Source: Streptomyces regalis (GTDB lineage Bacteria > Actinomycetota > Actinomycetes > Streptomycetales > Streptomycetaceae). Taken from it: a stretch of 64,000 nt of DNA. The stretch is from positions 8,508-72,507 of the forward strand of contig NZ_LLZG01000301.1 of assembly GCF_001509475.1 (NCBI RefSeq), read 5' to 3'. The notes beneath the pieces are model-generated. The model did not search any database and was not told where the DNA came from. It worked only from the letters and a program-made list of their open reading frames with translations. Positions 16,118 through 24,043 of this stretch are shown here, piece by piece (the stretch's first letter is position 1; each line of letters opens with the position of its first letter). Made by a program: the position numbers and the translations under genes.

Positions 16118-17329
16118 GGCCCCGCCGTCCGCCGCGTTGGCGAAGGTGAGCCGCGCGCCGAGTACCTCCGCCTGCCCCAACGCGATGGTCAGCCCCAGGC
16201 CGTGCCCCTTGGCTCCGCCCTCCGTGCGGAACCGCTGCGGACCGTGCGCGACGAGGTAATCCGGGTAGCCGTCACCGTGATCCCGCACGGTGACCACCGG
16301 CCCGTCCACGGTCAGGGACACCGGCGCCCGCCCGTGCTTGTGCGCGTTCGCCACCAGATTCCCCAGCACCCGCTCCAGCCGCCGCCGGTCGGTCTCCACC
16401 ACGACGTCCCGTACGACGACGACCTCCGTGTCGGTCCCGGACCCGCGCACCACCCGCTCCGCGAGCGCCGCCAGCGGCTCGGCGTCCGACTCCAGCCGCT
16501 CACGCCCGGCGTCCAGCCGCGAGATCTCCAGCAGATCCTCGGTCAGCGTGCGCAACGCGGCCACCCGGTCCCGCACCAGCTCCGTCGGCCGCCCGGGCGG
16601 CAGCAGCTCGGCCGCCGCGTGCAGCCCGGTCAGCGGCGTACGCAGCTCGTGCGCCACGTCCGCCGTGAACCGCTGCTCGGACAGCAGCTTGCTCTGCAGC
16701 GACGACGCCATCGAGTCGAGGGCGGCGGCGACGGCGGCCACCTCGTCCTGCGGCCTGGTCGGATCCTTCGTACGGGGATCGTCGACCCGCGCGTCCAGGT
16801 CGCCGCGGCTGATCCGCCGGGCCACCTGGGCCGTGGCGTGCAGCCGCCGCGTCACCCGGGTCACCGCGAACGCGCCCACCAGCAGCGTCGCCCCGATCGC
16901 CAGCCCCGACGACCACAGGATCGCCCGGTCCAGCCCCTCGATGGTGCGCGCCTGCTGCGAGTAGTCGACCTCGACCGTGAGTGCCCGCTCGCCGTCGGCC
17001 GGCCCCGCCGCCCACATCGTGGGGCGCCCGTGGTGGTCGGCGACCATCGTGCCGCGCTCCCCGGCCACCGCCAGCTCCCGCAGCGACTCCGGCAGCTCCG
17101 GCGGATCCAGACGGATGCCGTGGCCGAGCGGGTCCCCGGCCTCGAACGCCGCCGTCGCGTCCTGCAGCCGGGACAGTGCGAGGTCGCGGGCCTGGCCGAC
17201 GGTCTGGTTCGTCACCGAGACGTGCACGAGGATCCCGAGCAGCGCCGCGAGCGCGCAGCACATCACCGTGATGAAGACGGCGGCCTTCACGGCGAGCGTG
17301 CCGGCCCACTGGGGGAGCGCGAGCCTCAT
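16106..17329 (-). CDS. Sensor histidine kinase, C-terminus formed by a MITE end
   Basis: Start ATG 17329 overlaps the upstream lipoprotein gene stop (ATGA), giving 407 residues. Two membrane helices (residues about 13-35 and 145-165) flank an extracytoplasmic sensor. HAMP follows, then the H-box FTADVAHELRTPLTGLH, N-box LGNLVANAHKHG, G1-like DHGDGYPDYL and G2 GHGLGLTIALGQAEVLG. The last three sense codons and the TGA lie in the inverted repeat of MITE-like element 1, so the usual C-terminal strand (typically ending in FxLxLP) looks replaced by GPF. No response regulator gene is adjacent. The partner is therefore unknown. Confidence 0.9.
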   Translation of the reverse strand: MRLALPQWAGTLAVKAAVFITVMCCALAALLGILVHVSVTNQTVGQARDLALSRLQDATAAFEAGDPLGHGIRLDPPELPESLRELAVAGERGTMVADHHGRPTMWAAGPADGERALTVEVDYSQQARTIEGLDRAILWSSGLAIGATLLVGAFAVTRVTRRLHATAQVARRISRGDLDARVDDPRTKDPTRPQDEVAAVAAALDSMASSLQSKLLSEQRFTADVAHELRTPLTGLHAAAELLPPGRPTELVRDRVAALRTLTEDLLEISRLDAGRERLESDAEPLAALAERVVRGSGTDTEVVVVRDVVVETDRRRLERVLGNLVANAHKHGRAPVSLTVDGPVVTVRDHGDGYPDYLVAHGPQRFRTEGGAKGHGLGLTIALGQAEVLGARLTFANAADGGAGPF

Positions 17330-18093
17330 GGGGTGCTCGCCGAGGGGGAGGCGGACCGGGAGGGCGAGGCGGAACGTGAGGGCGACGGCGAGGGCGACGG
17401 GTGGGTCGTCTTCTTGCGGTGCCCGGTGCGCAGCATCTCGTCGTGCGTGAGCAGCATCGCCTTCTGGTCCGCGGCCCAGGTCCACTGCAGCCGGTACTCG
17501 TACCCCGCGACCTCGGACGGCGAGCGCAGGATCACCGACCGGCCGGCCAGCTCGACGCCGCTGATGGCGTCGTCCCACTCCATCACCTGCACGAGCCTGC
17601 GCTTCTCGACGGTGTAGACGCGCACCGCGATGGTCTTGCCGGGCATCAGCCGGAAGCCCAGAGTCAGCTCGGGGTGCCCGTCGCCGGTCAGATCCCGGTA
17701 GTACGGCTGGAGCACCGGGCACCTGCCGCGCCCGGGGCCCGTGGCGCACTCGGCCATCAGGCGGCCGGTCTGCCGGTACGGCGCGTCCTGGCCGTCGTAG
17801 TCGTCCCGGTTCGCCGCGATCTCCTTGCGTACGACCGCCACCGGGTCCACGTCGCGGATGTCGCCCCCGGGGACGGTGACGCCCTTCACGGTCGCCCTGT
17901 TCACCTCGCCGATCTCATAGGCGGGGCTGGACGCCGGCGTCAGCTGCGGCCAGAGCTTGTCCGGGCTGACCGCGGTCTCGGTCGGGCCCGCGCCCTGGAG
18001 CCCCCCGGCGTCACCGCAGGCCGTCGCCGCCGCCAGCAGCAGTGCGACCAGGGCACTGAGCGCGACGGTGCGGGTGGGGCGGCTGCGAGGCAC
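17326..18093 (-). CDS. Lipoprotein paired with the histidine kinase
   Basis: I choose GTG 18093 because AGGAG lies 4 nt upstream; this gives 255 residues. The signal ends in a lipobox, LLLAAATAC with Cys at about residue 27. The exported part contains a two-strand region with YYRDLTGDGHPELTLGFRL, an FG-GAP-like calcium-binding-type loop, and a central KTIAVRVYTVEKRRLVQVME. The C-terminus is a Ser/Pro/Arg repeat tail. Lipoprotein genes coupled to a sensor kinase (as CseA with CseC) often modulate the kinase from outside. That is inferred here from the 4-bp overlap. Confidence 0.82.
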   Translation of the reverse strand: MPRSRPTRTVALSALVALLLAAATACGDAGGLQGAGPTETAVSPDKLWPQLTPASSPAYEIGEVNRATVKGVTVPGGDIRDVDPVAVVRKEIAANRDDYDGQDAPYRQTGRLMAECATGPGRGRCPVLQPYYRDLTGDGHPELTLGFRLMPGKTIAVRVYTVEKRRLVQVMEWDDAISGVELAGRSVILRSPSEVAGYEYRLQWTWAADQKAMLLTHDEMLRTGHRKKTTHPSPSPSPSRSASPSRSASPSASTP

Positions 18094-18186
18094 GGTTCTC
18101 CTGGGGCCGGGGACGGTCGTAGGCCCGTACACACTATTCGTACGGAAGTCCTTTTTGCGCACCCGGTGGGCGGACGGGCGAAACGG

Positions 18187-18693
18187 CTACTCGGCGAGTT
18201 CCTCCAGGAGCCGGGCGGTCGACAGGCCTGCCCGGAGGTAGTCGACGAACAGCTCGTTGTGCAGGGCCCACGGAGAGCGGCGGGAGCGTATCAGCCGGAT
18301 CGCCTGCTCGGTGGAGTGGCTCCGGCGGACCAGGGCGTGCGCGATGACGAGCCCTGAGCGGTTGTACCCGTGGTAACAGCGGACGAGGACCCTGCGGCCC
18401 TTGTCCAGCGCCTCGCACGCCGCCTCCGCCAGCCGTATCACCCCGGCGAGCTGCGTCCCGTCCAGCGGCCCGTCGGGAATCGGCCACACATGGTGCTCGA
18501 CACCGGGATCGGGCCCGTGCCCCGGCAGGCGCAGCAGAGTCTGTACGAGATCGAACTCGTCCTGTACGACGGCGAACTCCAGTTGTCCCGACGACCCCCG
18601 GAACTCGTGCCCGCCCATCCACAAGCCGGGCACGATCTCGCTCCACGGGCTGTCCGGAGCCGGTACGTCGGGTTGCTTCCTGCGGGTACGCAA
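18187..18693 (-). CDS. Dual-specificity/tyrosine protein phosphatase
   Basis: A longer open frame runs upstream but enters MITE-like element 2, so I take TTG 18693, which has GGAGG 5 nt before it; this gives 168 residues. The catalytic loop is VRCYHGYNRSGLV (C-x5-R), preceded by a general-acid region (HVWPIPDGPLDG). The C-terminal helices include TEQAIRLIRSRRSPWALHN, a common feature of this family. It dephosphorylates protein phospho-Tyr or Ser/Thr, or possibly an RNA or inositol substrate. It stands alone; its upstream region is entirely the mobile element. Confidence 0.87.
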   Translation of the reverse strand: MRTRRKQPDVPAPDSPWSEIVPGLWMGGHEFRGSSGQLEFAVVQDEFDLVQTLLRLPGHGPDPGVEHHVWPIPDGPLDGTQLAGVIRLAEAACEALDKGRRVLVRCYHGYNRSGLVIAHALVRRSHSTEQAIRLIRSRRSPWALHNELFVDYLRAGLSTARLLEELAE

Positions 18694-18713
18694 CGGCGCC
18701 TCCCCAACCACCC

Positions 18714-18896
18714 CTAGGGCCTGTTCTGAGTGTCCCCGCCTGCGCCCCGACGCCCGGCACGCACCCTCGCCGCACGCCGCCCCTGGACAGGTGGCTCCGC
18801 CACATGACCAGGGACGTCGCACGCCGAGGGCACGCACCGAACGCCGCTGCGCCCGTGCTCCGCACGGACGACGGGGACACTCAGAACAGGCCCTAG
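18714..18896. mobile_element. MITE-like element 2 (183 bp, 25-bp perfect terminal inverted repeats)
   Basis: The ends are perfect 25-bp inverted repeats beginning CTAGGGCCTGTTCTGAGTGT, so each end has CTAG outermost. The core repeats that of element 1 (CCCGGCACGCAC, CTCGCCGCAC, CAGGTGGCTCCGCCACATGA, GCACGCACCGAACGCCGCT), while the terminal repeats differ after AGGGCC-TTCTGA. There is no ORF. Together with element 1 this defines a small family. CTAG at the borders would suit IS5-group (IS427-like) target choice, which is inference. It fills most of the interval 18694-18985. Confidence 0.78.
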
Positions 18897-18985
18897 CGGG
18901 GGGTCTGCCCAACTCCTCTCAAAGGTAACCGGGTTCTTGCCCCCACAGCACCCCGCCTGTTCCCATGGTCGTGGGGTGATGGTGC

Positions 18986-19795
18986 ATGAGCGGACTGCGC
19001 GTCATACCGACCTGGCGGCACGGCCAGGAACGGCTCTACGTCTGCCTCACGGACGGGCGGAACCTCGCCTGGTACGACCGTGAGGCCGCCAGGATCAACC
19101 TGCTCAGCGACGACCGCCGGGAGGATGTGCTGGAGGCGCTCGGCCCCTTCATCACCGGCCCGGTCACGGTGGGCCCGCCTCCGGTCCCCACGCCCGCCGA
19201 GCTGGCCCGGCTGACCCTCCACCCGGACGACGACCTGGCGCCCAACCGCCCCGGCGAGGCGCTCCTGGTCTCCCTCGACCGGGATCCGGCCCCCTCCCAC
19301 CTGCTGCGCCGCCCCGATCCGCGGCACCGGGCGCTGACCGCGGAGCAGACGGTCGGTGAGGCCCTGGACCGGCTGGACGGCGCGGGCTGGCACGCGCTGC
19401 ACTCCATTCCGCTTCCCGGCGGTGACCGTATCCACCATCTGGCGATCGGGCCTGGGGGGCTGTTCGTGCTGCACAGCCTCTACGCCCGTAAGCAGAAGGT
19501 GACCGTCGCCGACCCGATGGTCTCCCTCGGGCGCCGTGAGCCGTACCCTCTGCTGCGCCGCGTCCGCGCCGACGCCGACCGGGCCTCCTACGCCCTGACC
19601 GCGGAGGTCCGCCCGGTCCTCGTGCTGGTCGGGCCGGCCGACGTGGCGATACCCGGGCCGTTGCGGGAGGTCCGGGTGCTCAGGGACACGGAGGTGGAGG
19701 GGCTGGCTCGGCTGGGTGGGCTGCTGAAGCCGGCGGATGTGGAGGCGCTGCATGCGATGGCTCGGGACCGGCGGGTATGGGGTGCCCCCGGCTGA
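18986..19795 (+). CDS. NERD-like (nuclease-related domain) protein
   Basis: A 269-residue cytosolic protein. The central region resembles the nuclease-related domain: QTVGEALDRLDGAGWHALHS, then IPLPGGDRIHHLAIGPGGLF and VLHSLYARKQKVTV, matching the NERD core pattern of a Gly-Glu helix, a D-x-hydrophobic strand and a Lys strand, although the acidic residues are weak (Asp in GGDRIHHL). Substrates are unknown. The ATG is preceded by GGGGTGATGG. It converges on the LigD-type gene across a repeat-bearing terminator region. Confidence 0.68.
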   Translation: MSGLRVIPTWRHGQERLYVCLTDGRNLAWYDREAARINLLSDDRREDVLEALGPFITGPVTVGPPPVPTPAELARLTLHPDDDLAPNRPGEALLVSLDRDPAPSHLLRRPDPRHRALTAEQTVGEALDRLDGAGWHALHSIPLPGGDRIHHLAIGPGGLFVLHSLYARKQKVTVADPMVSLGRREPYPLLRRVRADADRASYALTAEVRPVLVLVGPADVAIPGPLREVRVLRDTEVEGLARLGGLLKPADVEALHAMARDRRVWGAPG

Positions 19796-19799
19796 GCGG

Positions 19800-19905
19800 T
19801 CGGGTTGGCTGGGGTCGCCGTCCCTGGGGGCTGCCGCCCCCAGACCCCCGCTTCGGCCCTGAACGGGCCTCGTCCTCAAACGCCGGACGGGCTGAAATGT
19901 CCGGA
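19800..19905. terminator. Convergent-gene hairpin and common Streptomyces intergenic repeat
   Basis: Between two convergent genes lies CTGGGGGCTGCCGCCCCCAG, a perfect hairpin (8-bp stem, TGCC loop; 19826-19845). It is followed by a stretch rich in CCCGCTTCGGCCCTGAACGG and CTCAAACGCCGGACGGGCTG. This arrangement looks like the bidirectional terminator-type repeat common between Streptomyces genes. Confidence 0.6.
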
Positions 19906-19940
19906 CCGGCGCCGGAAAGTGGCCGACGGCCACGACTGGG

Positions 19941-20822
19941 TCAGGGCAGCGTGCCCGCCCGCTCCGCGTCCAGCAGCGGAGCGAGCAGGTCGCCGTAGTC
20001 CTGGAGGCGTGGGGCCAGGTCGGGGGCGAGGAAGGTCAGGGAGCCGGGGGACCGGCAGTCCTCCACCTCCTCCCAGGTCACCGGCGCGGACACGGTCGGG
20101 TCGCGGCGGGCGCGCAGGGTGTAGGGCGTGGCCGTGGTCTTGCGGGCGGCGTTCTGGCTCCAGTCGACGAAGACCTTGCCGGGCCGCAGGCTCTTCGTCA
20201 TCCGGTGGATCGCGAGGCGGGGCATGGCCTTCTCGGCCTCCACGGCGAGTTCCTTGGCGTACTCGGTGGCCTGCTCGGAGGGGGCCGGCCGGATGGCGGC
20301 GGTGAGATGGAGCCCCTTCGAGCCGGAGGTCTTGGCGTACGCCTCGATGCCGTCGGCGGCCAGCCGTTCCCGCAGCCAGAGGGCGACCTCGCAGCACTCG
20401 ACCACGGTGGCGGGCGAGCCGGGGTCGAGGTCGAAGACCAGCCGGTCGGCCTCGCCGGGCGCCTGGATCAGCCACTGCGGGGTGTGGAACTCCGTGACGA
20501 GGTTGGCCGCCCACATCAGCGAGGGCAGGTCCTGCACCAGCACCATCCGCGCCGGGCCCTCGACGCGGGGCACCTCGGCGGTGGTGACCCACTCGGGCGT
20601 ACCGGGCGGCACGTTCTTGGTGAAGAACACCTGCCCGTCCGGCCCGTCCGGGTAGCGCAGGAAGGACACCGGCCGGTCGCGCAGATGCGGCAGCAGTACC
20701 TCGGCGGTGGTCGCGTAGTAGTGCAGCACCTCGCCCTTGGCGAACCCGGCCGCGGGATACAGCACCTTCTCCAGGTTGCTGAGCGCGAGCCGCCGGCCCT
20801 CCACCTCTGTGATCGGCGTCAT
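19941..20822 (-). CDS. LigD-type polymerase/primase domain protein (NHEJ)
   Basis: A 293-residue stand-alone POL domain. The start is ATG 20822. Features are the N-terminal NLEKVLYPAAGFAKGEVLHY, the metal-binding aspartates in LVFDLDPGSPAT (DLD), KTSGSKGLHLTAAI with the catalytic His, and FVDWSQNAARKTTATPY. This archaeo-eukaryotic primase-like enzyme fills gaps with ribo- or deoxynucleotides at double-strand breaks and acts with Ku, encoded divergently 51 bp away. No ligase or phosphoesterase domain is attached. A separate ligase must be supplied from elsewhere. Confidence 0.94.
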   Translation of the reverse strand: MTPITEVEGRRLALSNLEKVLYPAAGFAKGEVLHYYATTAEVLLPHLRDRPVSFLRYPDGPDGQVFFTKNVPPGTPEWVTTAEVPRVEGPARMVLVQDLPSLMWAANLVTEFHTPQWLIQAPGEADRLVFDLDPGSPATVVECCEVALWLRERLAADGIEAYAKTSGSKGLHLTAAIRPAPSEQATEYAKELAVEAEKAMPRLAIHRMTKSLRPGKVFVDWSQNAARKTTATPYTLRARRDPTVSAPVTWEEVEDCRSPGSLTFLAPDLAPRLQDYGDLLAPLLDAERAGTLP

Positions 20823-20873
20823 ACGATGAGAATCACATGAAATCGGCCGGAACCGCCTCGAAAGGTGCTGAAC

Positions 20874-21920
20874 GTGCGATCCATCTGGAACGGCGCCATC
20901 TCCTTCGGCCTGGTCAGCATCCCGATCAAGGTGGTGAACGCGACCGAGAGCCACTCGATCTCCTTCCGCCAGATCCACACCGAGGACGGCGGCCGGATCC
21001 GCTACCGCAAGTTCTGCGAACTGGAGGACCGCGAGGTCAGCCAGGGCGAGATCGGCAAGGGGTACGAGGACGCGGACGGCTCGATCGTTCCCATCACCGA
21101 CGAGGACCTGGCCGAGCTGCCGCTCCCGACCGCCAAGACGATCGAGATCGTGGCCTTCGTGCCGGGCGACCGGATCGACCCGCTCCAGATGGACGCGGCG
21201 TACTACCTCGCCGCGAGCGGCGCCCCGGCCGCGAAGCCGTACACCCTGCTGCGCGAGGCCCTCAAGCGCAGCAACAAGGTCGCCATCGCCAAGTTCGCGC
21301 TGCGCGGCAGGGAACGGCTGGGCATGCTCCGGGTCGTCGGCGACGCCATCGCCATGCACGGCCTGCTCTGGCCCGACGAGGTCCGCGCCCCCGAGGGCGT
21401 CGCCCCCGACGTCGGCGTCACCGTCCGCGACAAGGAACTCGACCTCGCGGACGCCCTGATGGACACCCTCGGCGAGGTCGACCTCGACGATCTGCACGAC
21501 GAGTACCGCGAGGCCGTCGAGGAGGTCATCGCCGCGAAGGCGGCCGGCGAGGCCCCGCCCTCCGCCCCCGAGCCCGCCACCGGAGGCAAGGTCCTCGACC
21601 TCATGGCGGCCCTTGAGAGCAGCGTGCGCGCGGCGAAGGAGTCCCGCGGCGAGGAGCCGGCGGAGGTCAGACGTCTGCCGGAGCGCAAGTCGGCCAGGGC
21701 GGCCCCGAAGCAGGCGGCGGGCAAGAAGTCGACGGCGACGACGAAGAAGACCGCGGCGAAGAAGACAGCGGCGTCGGCCAAGAAGTCGACGTCGAAGACG
21801 GCCCAGGGGACGAAGAAGGCGGCGGCGAAGAGCACAGCGAAGAGCACGACCAAGAGCACGGCGAAGAAGACCACGGCCAAGACCACCAAGAAGACGGCGG
21901 CCCGCAAGCGCAGCGCGTGA
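20874..21920 (+). CDS. ku: Ku protein, with a lysine/alanine-rich C-terminal tail
   Basis: Two in-frame GTGs exist; I prefer 20874, since it gives the canonical N-terminus (M)RSIWNGAISFGLVSIPIKV and has AAAGG upstream. The protein has 348 residues. Residues 1-255 form the bacterial Ku core that dimerises round DNA ends. From about residue 268 to the end the chain is a low-complexity tail rich in Lys, Ala, Thr and Ser (units like KKTAAKKTA and AKSTAKSTTK), resembling histone H1-type tails. Such tails occur in some actinobacterial Ku proteins and add non-specific DNA binding. The gene shares a short divergent promoter with the polymerase gene. Confidence 0.95.
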   Translation: MRSIWNGAISFGLVSIPIKVVNATESHSISFRQIHTEDGGRIRYRKFCELEDREVSQGEIGKGYEDADGSIVPITDEDLAELPLPTAKTIEIVAFVPGDRIDPLQMDAAYYLAASGAPAAKPYTLLREALKRSNKVAIAKFALRGRERLGMLRVVGDAIAMHGLLWPDEVRAPEGVAPDVGVTVRDKELDLADALMDTLGEVDLDDLHDEYREAVEEVIAAKAAGEAPPSAPEPATGGKVLDLMAALESSVRAAKESRGEEPAEVRRLPERKSARAAPKQAAGKKSTATTKKTAAKKTAASAKKSTSKTAQGTKKAAAKSTAKSTTKSTAKKTTAKTTKKTAARKRSA

Positions 21921-21938
21921 GCGGCGGCGACTGGAGCC

Positions 21939-23210
21939 TCACCTCGACCGGCGCAGCGCCAGCACCGCGTTGTGGCCGCCGAACCCGAACGAGTTGCTGA
22001 GCGCCAGGTCCCCGTCCTGCGGCAACGGGCGCGGCACCCCCCGCACCACATCCAGGTCGATCGCGTCGTCGACCTCCCCGCCCCCCACCGTGGGCGGCAC
22101 CACCCCGTGATGCAGCGTCAGTACGGCGGCGACGGCCTCGACCCCGCCCGCCGCCCCCTGGAGGTGCCCCAGGTGCCCCTTGAGTGCGGTGACCGGTATG
22201 GGCCGGCGCCCGAGTACCGCCCGCAGCGCACCCGCCTCCGCGAGGTCGCCGTCGACCGTGGCCGTGGCGTGGGCGTTCACGTGGACGACGTCGCTGACGC
22301 TGCCCCCGGCGTCCCGCAGGGCCCGCCGCAGGGCGAGCGCGATGCCGTTGCCGGACGGGTCGGGTGCGGCCATGTGGTGGGCGTCGGCGGAGAGTCCCCA
22401 TCCGGCGGCCTCGCAGTAGATCCGCGCTCCCCGGGCCCGTGCGTGCTCCTCGGCCTCCAGGACGAGGACCCCGGCACCCTCGCCGTTGACGAACCCGTCC
22501 CGGTCCTTGGCGAAGGGCCGGGAGGGCGAGCCGTCGGCGGGGTGCCCGTCGGCCAGGGCCCGCATCGCCGCGAAGGACGCCATGATCGCCGGCGTGACGA
22601 CGGCTTCGGCGCCGCCCGCGAGAGCGATGTCGATCCGCCCGTACCGTATGCGGTCGATCGCCTGCCCTATGGCCTCGGTCCCCGACGCGCACGCGCTCGT
22701 CACGGTCCGGGCCTCGCCGGTGATGTGCAGATCGAGCGAGACCTGGGAGGCGGCCTGCGAGGGAACGGTCATGGGGGTGGTGAGCGGCGAGACGGCCCGC
22801 GGCCCCTTGTCCCGCAGTTTGCGGTCCCCGCCGACGAGCACGGACGCGTCACCGAGGATGGCCCCCAGACTCACCCCCACCCGCTCCGGATCGAGCCCGC
22901 TCTCTCGGGTGCCGCCCGCCACGAACCCGGCGTCGGCCCACGCCTCCCGAGCGGCCAGCACCCCGAACTGAGCGGCCCGGTTCATCCGCCGGGCAACGGG
23001 CCGCGGCAGCAACTCGCCCGGATCCACGGGCACCACCCCCGCCACCCGCACGGGCAACCCGTCGAACTCGGGATCCTCCAGCTCCCGTATGCCGTGCCGC
23101 CCGTCGAGCAGCCCCCGCCACAACTCGTCGACCCCGATGCCCAGCGGGGTGACCGCCCCGAGCCCGGTCACGACGACTGTGCGGGGTGCGGACGCGGCGG
23201 CCTCGCTCAT
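21939..23210 (-). CDS. FabF-like beta-ketoacyl-ACP synthase, last gene of the NRPS/PKS cluster
   Basis: A 423-residue thiolase-fold condensing enzyme. It starts VVVTGLGAVTPLGIG; the active-site Cys is in VTSACASGTEAIG (about residue 170), the first His in VNAHATATVDGD (where FabF normally has NAHGTST) and the second in LKGHLGHLQGAAGG. The C-terminus is LSNSFGFGGHNAVLAL. It is complete and probably active. It sits 80 bp after the type II thioesterase in the same direction, so it may extend or load an acyl chain for the cluster product. That role is inferred from position. Confidence 0.88.
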   Translation of the reverse strand: MSEAAASAPRTVVVTGLGAVTPLGIGVDELWRGLLDGRHGIRELEDPEFDGLPVRVAGVVPVDPGELLPRPVARRMNRAAQFGVLAAREAWADAGFVAGGTRESGLDPERVGVSLGAILGDASVLVGGDRKLRDKGPRAVSPLTTPMTVPSQAASQVSLDLHITGEARTVTSACASGTEAIGQAIDRIRYGRIDIALAGGAEAVVTPAIMASFAAMRALADGHPADGSPSRPFAKDRDGFVNGEGAGVLVLEAEEHARARGARIYCEAAGWGLSADAHHMAAPDPSGNGIALALRRALRDAGGSVSDVVHVNAHATATVDGDLAEAGALRAVLGRRPIPVTALKGHLGHLQGAAGGVEAVAAVLTLHHGVVPPTVGGGEVDDAIDLDVVRGVPRPLPQDGDLALSNSFGFGGHNAVLALRRSR

Positions 23211-23290
23211 CGGTGCATGCCCCCTCTGGTGGTTGAAGGGGAAACATGCCCAGATTCCTCAGGCCCTGCACATCCGTTCGATGTGCCGAC

Positions 23291-24043
23291 TCATGACAGC
23301 TGCTGGGCGAGAAACGCGAGCAGCTCCTCTTTCCGCTGGTGGAGATAGAAGTGGCCGCCCTCGAAGACCCGGAGGTCCAGCCCTTTCGTCGTGACGTCCG
23401 ACCAGGACTTGAGGTCCTCGACGGTGCACCCGGGATCGCGGTCGCCGCCGCACACCGTGACCGGAACGTCCAGGGGGTGCAGGCGAGCCGGGCGGTATGC
23501 CGCCAGGAGTGCGAAGTCCGCGCGCAGGGCCGGCATGATCAGGGGCCGCAGGTCGGGGTGCTCGTAGACGTCGGCGCCCTCGGGGTCCAGCAGGCGGACG
23601 CGGTCCAGGATCTCGGTGTCGGCCGGGGCCGGGAGGGGTGCCTGCTCCTCCGGGACGCGGGGCCTGTGCCGGCCCGACACGATCAGGCGGGTGAGGGTGC
23701 GTCCGGGGACGTCCTCCAGGCGGCGGGCCACCTCGTACGCCACCGATGAACCCATGCTGTGGCCGAAGAGGGCCATCGGCAGGTCGCCGGGCAGTTCGTT
23801 CGTCAGGTCCGTCGTGATCGCGTCGGCCAGCTCCTCCATCGTGCTCGGGCACGAGTCGTGCAGGCGGTCCTGGCGGCCGGGGTACTGCACCGCCACGACC
23901 TCGATCTCCGGTGGGGTGAGCGCGGCCCAGCCATGGAAGGAGACCGCCCCTCCGCCCGCGTGCGGGAAGCACACCAGGCGGATCCTCGCGCCGGGCGCGC
24001 GCACGCCCCTGAGCCACAGGGACTTGATGTCCTGGACGCTCAC
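23291..24043 (-). CDS. Type II thioesterase
   Basis: A 250-residue alpha/beta hydrolase starting at GTG 24043, which overlaps the stop of the polyketide synthase gene (GTGA). Visible are RLVCFPHAGGGAVSFHGW, the nucleophile motif LFGHSMGSSVAYE (Ser about residue 95), CGGDRDPGCTVEDL (Asp) and FEGGHFYLHQR (His). Type II thioesterases strip wrongly loaded or stalled acyl groups from carrier proteins. Tight coupling to the assembly-line genes supports a housekeeping role here, separate from the TE domain fused to one NRPS. Confidence 0.93.
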   Translation of the reverse strand: MSVQDIKSLWLRGVRAPGARIRLVCFPHAGGGAVSFHGWAALTPPEIEVVAVQYPGRQDRLHDSCPSTMEELADAITTDLTNELPGDLPMALFGHSMGSSVAYEVARRLEDVPGRTLTRLIVSGRHRPRVPEEQAPLPAPADTEILDRVRLLDPEGADVYEHPDLRPLIMPALRADFALLAAYRPARLHPLDVPVTVCGGDRDPGCTVEDLKSWSDVTTKGLDLRVFEGGHFYLHQRKEELLAFLAQQLS

